DNA from: Candidatus Pelagibacter sp.
GTDB lineage: Bacteria; Pseudomonadota; Alphaproteobacteria; Pelagibacterales; Pelagibacteraceae
Reading direction: 5' to 3'
Length of the DNA: 34,367 nucleotides
Assembly (NCBI GenBank): GCA_028227525.1
Contig: JAOJAE010000012.1
Span: forward strand, 1-34,367
Shown: in pieces, positions 16,736 through 23,456 of the stretch
How the letters are laid out: each line of letters begins with the position of its first letter
Position numbering within the stretch: the first letter of the stretch is position 1
Position numbers and translations under genes: made by a program
Notes under the pieces: generated by a model
What the model saw: the letters and a program-made list of their open reading frames with translations, nothing else
Database searches by the model: none
Told to the model about the DNA's origin: nothing

Positions 16736-16825
16736 ATTTACTTAGGTCATACGTTGATTAGAAGTACATGGTATCCTGGAGAGATTGATTTTAAATGAAA
16801 AACTTTTAGGGTATTTGTTCTGGAC
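16736..16825. other. Intergenic segment after the 304-aa gene
   Basis: This is the first part of the 405-nt gap 16736-17141. I see no ORF, tRNA or clear terminator in these 90 nt. The rest of the gap is accounted for by the 127-bp repeat, module B and the 34-nt leader of the next gene. Confidence 0.5.
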
Positions 16826-16952
16826 TATAGGATTTTATAGGATACTAGATCATAGACTAGATCATTTCGCGATAAAACAAGGTTTGGATTGGCATGAACA
16901 AAGAAAACGCAAGTAAACTGTGGAAAATGATCCAGGAAGCTGGCGATTATTT
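16826..16952 (+). repeat. 127-bp perfect direct repeat, left copy
   Basis: Positions 16826-16952 are identical, base for base, to 19769-19895. The repeat starts with TATAGGATTTTATAGGA (itself a doubled TATAGGA), contains the whole 37-nt motif, the 13-nt gap and 59 nt of coding sequence, and ends at GATTATTT. Both edges are sharp: here the next bases are ACGGGATTAG; at the right copy they are GGGCGGTCAG. A perfect 127-bp match spanning promoter and gene start indicates a recent duplication or an insertion that carried a target copy. Confidence 0.9.
16844..16880 (+). promoter_or_regulatory. 37-nt ACTAG motif, copy 5
   Basis: Identical to copy 7: half-sites ACTAGATCATAG and ACTAGATC, then ATTTCGCGATAAAACAA. 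It ends 13 nt before the ATG of truncated copy B. It lies inside the 127-bp perfect repeat. Confidence 0.55.
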
Positions 16953-16962
16953 ACGGGATTAG
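16894..16962 (+). pseudogene. Truncated 5' copy B of the 75-aa gene (22-codon ORF)
   Basis: Its first 59 nt are identical to the start of the intact gene at 19837 and lie inside the 127-bp repeat. After GATTATTT the frame reads CGG-GAT-TAG, giving a 22-aa product that ends Leu-Arg-Asp and stops at the same codon as copy A. It keeps its own start codon and the upstream 37-nt motif, so it may still be transcribed and translated. Whether it does anything is unknown. Confidence 0.7.
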
Positions 16963-16965
16963 CGG

Positions 16966-17005
16966 TTCAACTTATCCTACACTCACCTACACTATTCTAC
17001 AGTAC
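16966..17005 (+). repeat. Phased 10-bp tandem repeats (module B)
   Basis: Four 10-bp units: ttcaacttat (degenerate), cctacactca, cctacactat and tctacagtac. The last three align with the three CACACTA units of module A and are likewise followed by TTATG. The extra degenerate unit explains why module B is 10 nt longer. Confidence 0.65.
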
Positions 17006-17070
17006 TTATGTGGATATTAAAAAGTTAGCTTGAAATAAATCGCTTAAAGATTCATCAATTTAAACAAAAA

Positions 17071-17107
17071 ACTAGAACCATAACTAGAACTTTTTGAGAT
17101 AAAACAT
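17071..17107 (+). promoter_or_regulatory. 37-nt ACTAG motif, copy 6 (upstream of the 240-aa gene)
   Basis: Half-sites ACTAGAACCATA and ACTAGAAC are 12 nt apart, followed by TTTTTGAGATAAAACAT. It ends 34 nt before the ATG at 17142, so it probably serves the two-gene cargo unit. The leader behind it does not resemble that of copies 1 and 4. Confidence 0.55.
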
Positions 17108-17141
17108 TAGTTATTAAATAAATTTTTGCTAATAATTAACG

Positions 17142-17864
17142 ATGAATAAAATTATAAGTTTTATAATAATATCATTATTTTGGTGTAATATTTCAGTTGC
17201 AAAAAATCTATCAGAAATAATAGGAGAAAAAAAAAGAGCCGCTCATTATCATAATTGCAAAGTAGTTGAGGGAAGCAAAAAAATAGATGAAAGATATGAG
17301 TTTGGTATTGTGTATGGAAAAGGAACAGGAGAAAAAGGTTGGTTCGGAGCTTTAAATGGTGATCATTTTGTAATTTCTTATAACAAAAAAACAAAAAAGT
17401 ATGAGAAACCCATATCTGCAAATCTATACTTTAAAAATAAAATTAATGATGAAACATATGATGTTCAGGTTCATTTTATTCTGAGTAGTCCAGAATTTCG
17501 AAAGGATATAGGTGCAGCTATTGGTATGAATATTGTTATGTCTAGTTTTGTAAGAGGAAATGATGCAGCTTTATTAAGATATTGGTTTGAAGCAAATTCG
17601 CACAAGTCAAATGATAAATTTTTATATGAAGAGTTAGAAGAAATTTTAAATATTGAAAATAAAAGAATGCTCGATAAAAAATTAACTGAATTTACCAATA
17701 AAATTTTTGAAATTACAACAAAACATCTTAATCTTAGTGAACCATTCAGTCTTATAGAATTTGATGAGCGAATGCAGGGTAAAATTGAGCTTGATAAAAA
17801 CTTGACAGATAATCGTTTATTAGACTGGACTACATATGATTGCAAAACTAAACTTCCTAAATAA
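17142..17864 (+). CDS. Exported protein of unknown function (cassette cargo)
   Basis: A 240-aa protein with a signal peptide (MNKIISFIIISLFWCNISVA, cleavage near residue 20). The mature part begins with a short charged helix. Two isolated Cys (in HYHNCKVVEG and TTYDCKTKLPK) sit near the two ends and could form a disulfide in the periplasm. Middle strands YEFGIVYGKGTGEKGWFGAL and GDHFVISYNKKT look beta-rich; the second half is helical. No known family is recognised. The next gene overlaps its 3' end by 29 nt, so the two are probably made together. Confidence 0.7.
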   Translation: MNKIISFIIISLFWCNISVAKNLSEIIGEKKRAAHYHNCKVVEGSKKIDERYEFGIVYGKGTGEKGWFGALNGDHFVISYNKKTKKYEKPISANLYFKNKINDETYDVQVHFILSSPEFRKDIGAAIGMNIVMSSFVRGNDAALLRYWFEANSHKSNDKFLYEELEEILNIENKRMLDKKLTEFTNKIFEITTKHLNLSEPFSLIEFDERMQGKIELDKNLTDNRLLDWTTYDCKTKLPK

Positions 17865-19758
17865 TATATTTTTTTTAAGATTTTTTTTAATTATAATTAT
17901 ATTTTTTTTTTCACAATCATTTAAATCTTCAGCAACTACACCAGACACTTTCTTAAATTTAGAAGAAATTGATCAGCTTACTAAATCAGTAATTGCAATT
18001 AATCAGGATTCTATTGATCAATCGTTAGAATATCTTTTTAAAAAAAATAAAAGTGAGAAAGCTATATTCGGTACCTCTCAGAGAAAGATAGTAAACATAT
18101 TTGTTACTGAAAAAAATAAATTAGACAAATATCCATATAAAACAATAATTGGTATGGCTTACTTTGAGTTTTTTTATGCAGAGCAAGTTAAAGAAAATAA
18201 AAAACGAATTAGAAAATTTAAGGACACTTATCCAAAGATTAATAAATCAACAAAAAAAGCTGTTAAAAATTTATATAATTTAAATGATGTTAGAAAAAAA
18301 ATGCGTGAAAGCATTGGACTTACATTGGAAACAGCTCCAAAAGATGTAATTAAAAACTACATAATACTAAGCAAATATCTAAAAAACTCTGAGCCAAAAA
18401 AAATAAAGCTAAATGAAATTGAAAAAAAAGTAAATGTTTACTCTCAAAAAATAACAAAATTCTTATCTTTATACGAAAAAAATATAATCCTAAAAAAACA
18501 AAACCGGATTACTGAAAAAATATTTTTAAAAAATATAAAAAAAAATTACAAAAGTTTAACAATATTTAATAGAAAAATAGAAAAATTAAGTGGTGTAGAG
18601 GATAAAGCTGTATTTTTGCAAATATTAAGTGAAAATATTTATGAAATTATTTCTACGACACATAACAATCTTATTTCAGATTCTATTGAATATAATGTTG
18701 CATTAGATAGTCTTTATTTTGCCAATTCATTAATTAAACAAACTAAAGCTAAAATTATAAAAAATAATTATGAGCAAATATGGCCTGTGGATTTTAAAGC
18801 CGAAGATTCGCTTGATGAAAATGAATTAGTTAAACTGGCTGAAATAAATAGAAAAACTACAAAAATAAAATTCCTAAATAATAATAAATTACAATCAAGT
18901 ACTCTAAATTTAATTAATGAGGGTAATTATAATATAAATTTAATTATCGACGATATTCAAAATAAATTTAAAATTCAAGTTGATGCTATTAAATTAAACT
19001 ATGCAACAATTGATGAGATGAAAAACTGGAATAAATCTGATTGGGCAAAATCTTGGAAAGGATCCTTAGCCAAAGATTTATATGATGCTGAAGGAAATCT
19101 TGTTAATTTTTCAAATCAAAATATTGAAGACTTAAGAGCACTGCTCGCTTTAAATAATTTTAACACATTGATGGATAATACTGAATTGAACAATCTTGAT
19201 ATTGAAATTCAAGATATTCAAAACTCTATTCAGGATATTAAAAATGTAAATATTTCTAGAATATTAAATCAAGATTTTTCAATTACATTAGATAACTATT
19301 CTAAAATATTGGCAGAAGATGCAATTAATAGATTTGGAGACCAGTTTGATGCTCAGACAATTCAGGAAATAAGAGATAATGCAAATTTTGAAAGTTTAAC
19401 AACAATCACTAATATGGAGTATGGAACAAACATGACATCTGCAGAATACAGATCATATTGGGAAAATGCTCAATATATGAATAGCACTTCTACATGGGGA
19501 GATGTAACTAGAGGTGTTGACCTGATAAGCAATCTTAGTTCCTTTGATGCTGCTGCTGCAGCAAAAGAACTGGGTGCTGATTTACAAACTGTTGCTGATA
19601 GTATTGCTCAAGCAGCATCAGTTGGAATTTCTACTGATTTAGAAGCTGCAGCTAAAGGACTTGGGTACGATAGTTTTTCTGATGCTGTAAGCGCTTATAA
19701 TGCTGAACATGGCACAAACTACACAGACGCTGAAGCAAAAGAAGCTTTGGGACAATAA
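17836..19758 (+). CDS. Large exported or membrane-anchored helical protein (cassette cargo)
   Basis: A 640-aa protein of unknown family. The N-terminus has one strongly hydrophobic Phe/Ile stretch (about residues 10-28, NIFFLRFFLIIIIFFF) that can be a signal peptide or anchor. Residues 40-520 are Lys/Asn/Ile-rich and helical with coiled-coil-like parts. From about 520 the composition changes to Ala/Gly/Asp/Thr-rich. This tail holds short repeats: NMEYGTNMTSAE at 526-537 against NAEHGTNYTDAE at 622-633, and AAAKELG near 574 against AAAKGLG near 604. The tail may be a separate domain. Its start lies 29 nt inside the previous gene; there is no later ATG before the hydrophobic stretch. Confidence 0.7.
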   Translation: MIAKLNFLNNIFFLRFFLIIIIFFFSQSFKSSATTPDTFLNLEEIDQLTKSVIAINQDSIDQSLEYLFKKNKSEKAIFGTSQRKIVNIFVTEKNKLDKYPYKTIIGMAYFEFFYAEQVKENKKRIRKFKDTYPKINKSTKKAVKNLYNLNDVRKKMRESIGLTLETAPKDVIKNYIILSKYLKNSEPKKIKLNEIEKKVNVYSQKITKFLSLYEKNIILKKQNRITEKIFLKNIKKNYKSLTIFNRKIEKLSGVEDKAVFLQILSENIYEIISTTHNNLISDSIEYNVALDSLYFANSLIKQTKAKIIKNNYEQIWPVDFKAEDSLDENELVKLAEINRKTTKIKFLNNNKLQSSTLNLINEGNYNINLIIDDIQNKFKIQVDAIKLNYATIDEMKNWNKSDWAKSWKGSLAKDLYDAEGNLVNFSNQNIEDLRALLALNNFNTLMDNTELNNLDIEIQDIQNSIQDIKNVNISRILNQDFSITLDNYSKILAEDAINRFGDQFDAQTIQEIRDNANFESLTTITNMEYGTNMTSAEYRSYWENAQYMNSTSTWGDVTRGVDLISNLSSFDAAAAAKELGADLQTVADSIAQAASVGISTDLEAAAKGLGYDSFSDAVSAYNAEHGTNYTDAEAKEALGQ

Positions 19759-19768
19759 TGGAAAACTT

Positions 19769-19895
19769 TATAGGATTTTATAGGATACTAGATCATAGAC
19801 TAGATCATTTCGCGATAAAACAAGGTTTGGATTGGCATGAACAAAGAAAACGCAAGTAAACTGTGGAAAATGATCCAGGAAGCTGGCGATTATTT
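19769..19895 (+). repeat. 127-bp perfect direct repeat, right copy
   Basis: Identical to 16826-16952. Here the repeat continues into the intact 75-aa reading frame. It starts 10 nt after the stop of the 640-aa gene. The unit from repeat to repeat (2,943 nt) holds module B and two cargo genes, as expected for one inserted element flanked by target duplications. Confidence 0.9.
19787..19823 (+). promoter_or_regulatory. 37-nt ACTAG motif, copy 7 (upstream of intact 75-aa gene)
   Basis: Identical to copy 5. It ends 13 nt before the ATG at 19837 and is the only visible promoter candidate for the intact gene, since only 78 nt separate that gene from the previous stop. Confidence 0.58.
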
Positions 19896-20064
19896 GGGCG
19901 GTCAGCTACCCGACCATCCCAATCACCCAAAAGGGCGCAACCCCTATGCGCATGTTGCAATATGTGTAAAAGAACATTTCAAAAATAGTTACAAAGATAT
20001 TCCTGATGAAAAATTTGATGAAGTTGTAGAATATATTGAATTTTTAAAACAAAATCCTAATTAG
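19837..20064 (+). CDS. Conserved 75-aa hypothetical protein, intact copy
   Basis: A small acidic soluble protein. The N-terminal helix MNKENASKLWKMIQEAGDYL is followed by a Pro/His-rich turn (QLPDHPNHPKGRNPYAHVA) and a C-terminal helical part (CVKEHFKNSYKDI, EKFDEVVEYIEFLK). I think proteins of this shape recur as unnamed ORFs in other proteobacteria, but I know of no function. Bases about 19896-19960 are clearly richer in G+C than the surroundings. The first 59 nt occur twice more upstream (15562, 16894), so this gene appears to be the target of the repeated insertions. Its stop overlaps the convergent threonine aldolase gene by 8 nt. Confidence 0.78.
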   Translation: MNKENASKLWKMIQEAGDYLGGQLPDHPNHPKGRNPYAHVAICVKEHFKNSYKDIPDEKFDEVVEYIEFLKQNPN

Positions 20065-21109
20065 AATTTTTTAACGTCTCAAGTAATTGATCGACATCAC
20101 TATCTTTAGTATTCCAAGCTGCAACTAATCTCACTGCTTTACCATCTAGTTCGTCTTCATTCATTTTGTAACCTTCAGAATTTAAATGCTCGATCATATT
20201 TCTTGGGAATTTTGCAAAAACCTCATTTGCTTCTGTGGGATATGCTAATTTGATATCTGAATGATTATTTAATCCTTCACTTAATTTTTTTCCCATTTTA
20301 TTAGCGTGTCTTGCATTTCGAAGCCATACATCATCTGAGATATAAGCATCTAGTTGAGCGGAAACAAATCGCATTTTAGATAGTAAGTGCCCTGCTCTTT
20401 TCATTAAAAAAGCAATGTTACCAACCAAGTCTTTTTTAAAAAAAATTATAGCTTCTGCAGCTAAACAACCATTTTTAGTTGCGCCAAATGACAATACATC
20501 AATACCTGATTTCCAGGTCATCTCTGCTGGAGTTGCATCTAATGATACCAAAGCATTTGCAAATCTTGCTCCATCCATGTGCATATTTAAATTATGTTTA
20601 TGAGCAATGTCTGATATTTTTTTAATTTCTTCTAACTGATATACCTCTCCACTTTCACAAACTTGGGTAATACTTACAGATGATGGCTGAGTATGATGCA
20701 CAATTCCTTTTCCTCCAATAGCTTCATCTAATTCGTCGGCAGTTATTTTTCCTCTAATTCCCTGTAGGGTAACAAGTTTTCCACCCCCAGTATAAAATTC
20801 TGGAGCACCACATTCATCAGTATTAATATGAGATAATTTGTGGCAATAAATATTGCCAAATGATGGTGTCATTGTTGATAAAGCTAATGCATTAGCTGCC
20901 GTTCCTGAGGCTGTTGGAAAAACAATTACTTCTTTTTCAAATATTTCAGAAAATTTATCTTGTAACTCTGTTGATATCTGATCATTTCCATAAGGAGTGC
21001 TATCCCCTTCGTTTGCTTTAATAATTGCATCCATTACTTCAGGACAAGCACCAGCAACATTATCAGAAGCGAATTTTACTCGCTCTCTTTTTGTTTTAAT
21101 TTTTGCCAT
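20057..21109 (-). CDS. ltaE: Low-specificity threonine aldolase
   Basis: PLP enzyme of fold type I splitting threonine (or allo-threonine) to glycine and acetaldehyde. The protein has 350 residues. The Schiff-base Lys is Lys212 in SFGATKNG; Asp179 in HMDGARFAN pairs with the pyridine nitrogen; the N-terminal KFASDNVAGACPEV and SGTAANALAL match the family. It is last in a minus-strand unit behind the amidinotransferase-like gene (2-nt gap), which suggests glycine as the common product of the unit. Confidence 0.93.
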   Translation of the reverse strand: MAKIKTKRERVKFASDNVAGACPEVMDAIIKANEGDSTPYGNDQISTELQDKFSEIFEKEVIVFPTASGTAANALALSTMTPSFGNIYCHKLSHINTDECGAPEFYTGGGKLVTLQGIRGKITADELDEAIGGKGIVHHTQPSSVSITQVCESGEVYQLEEIKKISDIAHKHNLNMHMDGARFANALVSLDATPAEMTWKSGIDVLSFGATKNGCLAAEAIIFFKKDLVGNIAFLMKRAGHLLSKMRFVSAQLDAYISDDVWLRNARHANKMGKKLSEGLNNHSDIKLAYPTEANEVFAKFPRNMIEHLNSEGYKMNEDELDGKAVRLVAAWNTKDSDVDQLLETLKNSN

Positions 21110-21111
21110 AT

Positions 21112-22227
21112 TTATTGTTTTGGAAAATAATCTTTTAGTTCACCTTCACGATATACATCTGCAGTACAACAATGAAGTCCTCCACCAAATGCATAAGCAT
21201 CTCTTAATTCAACTGGCACAACTTCCATTCCAAGTTTATCTAATTGTTCTGCTTGATATACTTCACTTTTTTCAACACATACTGTTTTAGGATCTAGGAT
21301 TAAGACGTTCATTGATAACCATGTTGATGAATAACATAAAGGTGGTGGTTCGTTATGAGCAGGTTGTGCACTATCAACAATTTCCCAACCATTATCTTCA
21401 AACAATTTTCTTTGTTCTTTTGGAAGTCTTCTTTGTGGATTGTTAATTATTAATCCTTCTTTTATTGGAGTAAATGTTGCATCAATATGAATTGGATAAG
21501 GATCACCTGGAAAATTAACTGCATGAACTCTGTGATCTTTATAATGTCTTTTTAACCAATCTATTCCTTTTAGATTTGTAGTAAATCCGTGCTGAACTAC
21601 TAGATCTTTACCAAATCTCAAAACATCTGCTGCATCAAATAAGGGTTCTTCCTCAGTAGTTACAAAAAATTTATCTTCAGTCCATTTCAATCTTTTTTCA
21701 ATTCCAATTTTATCAGATAAATAATCTTTTCTATAATCAGCATCAGTTAGTCTCGGTTTAGGAGCGGACTCATGTCTCATATTTGGATCAGAATTATAAT
21801 ATTCTTTTAGTAATGGTCGGTAGCAAAGATACTCAAACCATCTACAACGATAACTCATTGTTGCTTCTAATATTTCGTTACCAACAGTAAGCAAAACATC
21901 TCTTGGAGGCATGCAGCCAAACATAGTTTCTGCTTCCCAATCAGGCGTTGAAGTTTTTTGGTTAAAGTCTATTGGTGTTGGTCTATCTACCTTAATTCCT
22001 CTTTTAATTAGCATACTTGAAAAATCATCTAAAAGCTGATTAGCTTTATCAACAGTATCTTTAGTTCTTGGACCAAATTGACCTCTCATATCTGAGTCTT
22101 CTGGGACTTTAGCATCAAGCGCTGGCTCTGGAGCTGGAATACATGTTCCATCAGCTCTACCAACAATTACATGTTTTAGTGGATCCCACTCATTCCAACT
22201 ATTAACTATTGTTTTGTTATCACTCAT
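21112..22227 (-). CDS. Glycine amidinotransferase-like protein
   Basis: A 371-aa member of the arginine:glycine amidinotransferase branch of the GME superfamily. The catalytic triad positions known from human AGAT are present: Asp198 (LFDAADVLRFGKD), His247 (IHIDATF) and Cys353 (GGGLHCCTADV). The N-terminal NSWNEWDPLKHVIVGRADG is also typical. AGAT moves the amidino group of arginine to glycine and is reversible. Beside a creatinase, it may act on guanidinoacetate or a related compound; direction and substrate are inference. The start at 22227 is chosen because a 28-residue upstream extension overlaps the creatinase gene and is not part of the family. Confidence 0.88.
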   Translation of the reverse strand: MSDNKTIVNSWNEWDPLKHVIVGRADGTCIPAPEPALDAKVPEDSDMRGQFGPRTKDTVDKANQLLDDFSSMLIKRGIKVDRPTPIDFNQKTSTPDWEAETMFGCMPPRDVLLTVGNEILEATMSYRCRWFEYLCYRPLLKEYYNSDPNMRHESAPKPRLTDADYRKDYLSDKIGIEKRLKWTEDKFFVTTEEEPLFDAADVLRFGKDLVVQHGFTTNLKGIDWLKRHYKDHRVHAVNFPGDPYPIHIDATFTPIKEGLIINNPQRRLPKEQRKLFEDNGWEIVDSAQPAHNEPPPLCYSSTWLSMNVLILDPKTVCVEKSEVYQAEQLDKLGMEVVPVELRDAYAFGGGLHCCTADVYREGELKDYFPKQ

Positions 22228-22234
22228 AATTTTT

Positions 22235-23452
22235 TTAATTTTGTATAATATTATGTTCTGGGCCGAAAGGAAATTTTGTAATGTTCTCTGCTCCATCTTT
22301 GCCAATAACAAGTATATCGTGTTCTCTATATCCGCCTGCTCCTGGGTTTCCTTCAGGTATCATGATCATGGGTTCCATTGAAACCACCATGTTTTCTTCA
22401 AGTACTGTATCAATATCTTCCCTTAGTTCTAATCCTGCTTCTCTGCCATAAAAATGAGAGAGAACTCCAAAAGAATGCCCGTATCCAAATGTTCGATAAT
22501 GTAAATAACCAAGCTCTGCAAAAAGTTCATTTAATTCATGACAAATATCAGAACATTTAACACCTGGTTTGATAAGCTCTAATCCTCTTTTATGTACCTT
22601 AACATTTGCCTCCCATGCTTTTAACGATTCATCATCTGCATGATCTAAAAATAATGTTCGCTCTAAAGCTGTGTAATATCCAGAGATCATTGGAAAAGTA
22701 TTTAAAGACAAGATATCTCCTTTTGCTAATTTTCTATTTGTTTTTGGATTGTGAGCTCCATCAGTATTAATTCCAGATTGGAACCAAACCCAAGTATCCA
22801 TATATTCTGCATCGGGATAAGTTTTGACAATTTCTCTTTCCATTCTATCTCGTCCAGCAATCGATATTTCTATTTCTGTGTTACCTTCTCTAATATTTTT
22901 TACAATCTCTTCTCCACCTAAATCTGCAATCTTTGCTCCATTTTTAATTATTTCAATTTCTTCATTAGATTTAATCATTCTAAGTTCCATTAAATGTTTT
23001 GAAACATCGCTAAAAACAGAAAAAGAAAAAAGAGAACCAATTTTTTCTCTCATATCTAAAGTAACATGATCATTTTCAAGACCAATATTTTTTGGAGGCT
23101 CATCCCTTCCAATAATAGATACAATTGCTTTTAAAAAATTATCTCTCTTCCAGTCAGTATAAATTACATTATCACAATGCGACCTTCTCCATGGTTGGCT
23201 AGCATCAATGTTTGCAGAAATTGTTGAAATTTTATTTTTTGTTACAACGCAACCATAAGGTCTGCCAAAAGAACAATAAATAAAGCCTGTATAGTATGCA
23301 ATGTTATGCATTGAAGTTAAAATAACCATATCCAGGTTATTTTTATCCATTACAGTTCTTAAGTTATTTATTCTTCTATCGTATTCAATTTTTGAAAAAG
23401 GAAGTTTAACTTTTTCTCCATTTTTTAATGTAAAAAAATCTGGTCTTTCCAT
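22235..23452 (-). CDS. Creatinase (creatine amidinohydrolase)
   Basis: A 405-aa enzyme of the pita-bread (M24) fold that hydrolyses creatine to sarcosine and urea. From memory the sequence tracks the Pseudomonas enzyme closely: YCSFGRPYGCVVT, ISANIDASQPWRRSH, MDTWVWFQSGINTDGAHNP with the catalytic His at 234, ALERTLFLDH, and YGHSFGVLSHFYGREAGLEL followed by MEPMIMIPEGNPGAGGYREH. That detailed match separates it from Xaa-Pro aminopeptidases. The length is normal. It lies between the EamA permease (4-nt gap) and the amidinotransferase gene (7-nt gap) in one minus-strand unit. Confidence 0.9.
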   Translation of the reverse strand: MERPDFFTLKNGEKVKLPFSKIEYDRRINNLRTVMDKNNLDMVILTSMHNIAYYTGFIYCSFGRPYGCVVTKNKISTISANIDASQPWRRSHCDNVIYTDWKRDNFLKAIVSIIGRDEPPKNIGLENDHVTLDMREKIGSLFSFSVFSDVSKHLMELRMIKSNEEIEIIKNGAKIADLGGEEIVKNIREGNTEIEISIAGRDRMEREIVKTYPDAEYMDTWVWFQSGINTDGAHNPKTNRKLAKGDILSLNTFPMISGYYTALERTLFLDHADDESLKAWEANVKVHKRGLELIKPGVKCSDICHELNELFAELGYLHYRTFGYGHSFGVLSHFYGREAGLELREDIDTVLEENMVVSMEPMIMIPEGNPGAGGYREHDILVIGKDGAENITKFPFGPEHNIIQN

Positions 23453-23456
23453 AAGA

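Larger units (their letters stand above)
16844..17107 (+). repeat. Module B: motif, 22-codon ORF, 10-bp repeats, spacer, motif
   Basis: A 264-nt unit colinear with module A: motif copy 5, 13-nt gap, 22-codon ORF (16894-16962), 3 nt, four 10-bp units of which the first (16966-16975) is degenerate, a 65-nt spacer starting TTATGTG, and motif copy 6 (17071-17107). The 10-nt length difference from module A equals one repeat unit; all other segment lengths are the same. It precedes the 240-aa/640-aa gene pair, as module A precedes the 304-aa gene. Confidence 0.75.

Noticed and set aside
12971..19823. The seven 37-nt copies as a CRISPR array
   Set aside because: Spacing is irregular (about 180 to 2,700 nt) and genes lie between copies; no cas gene is present.
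12971..20064. Integrase, transposase or phage genes in the repeat region
   Set aside because: None found in any frame; all ORFs there are exported proteins, metabolic enzymes or the small repeated gene.
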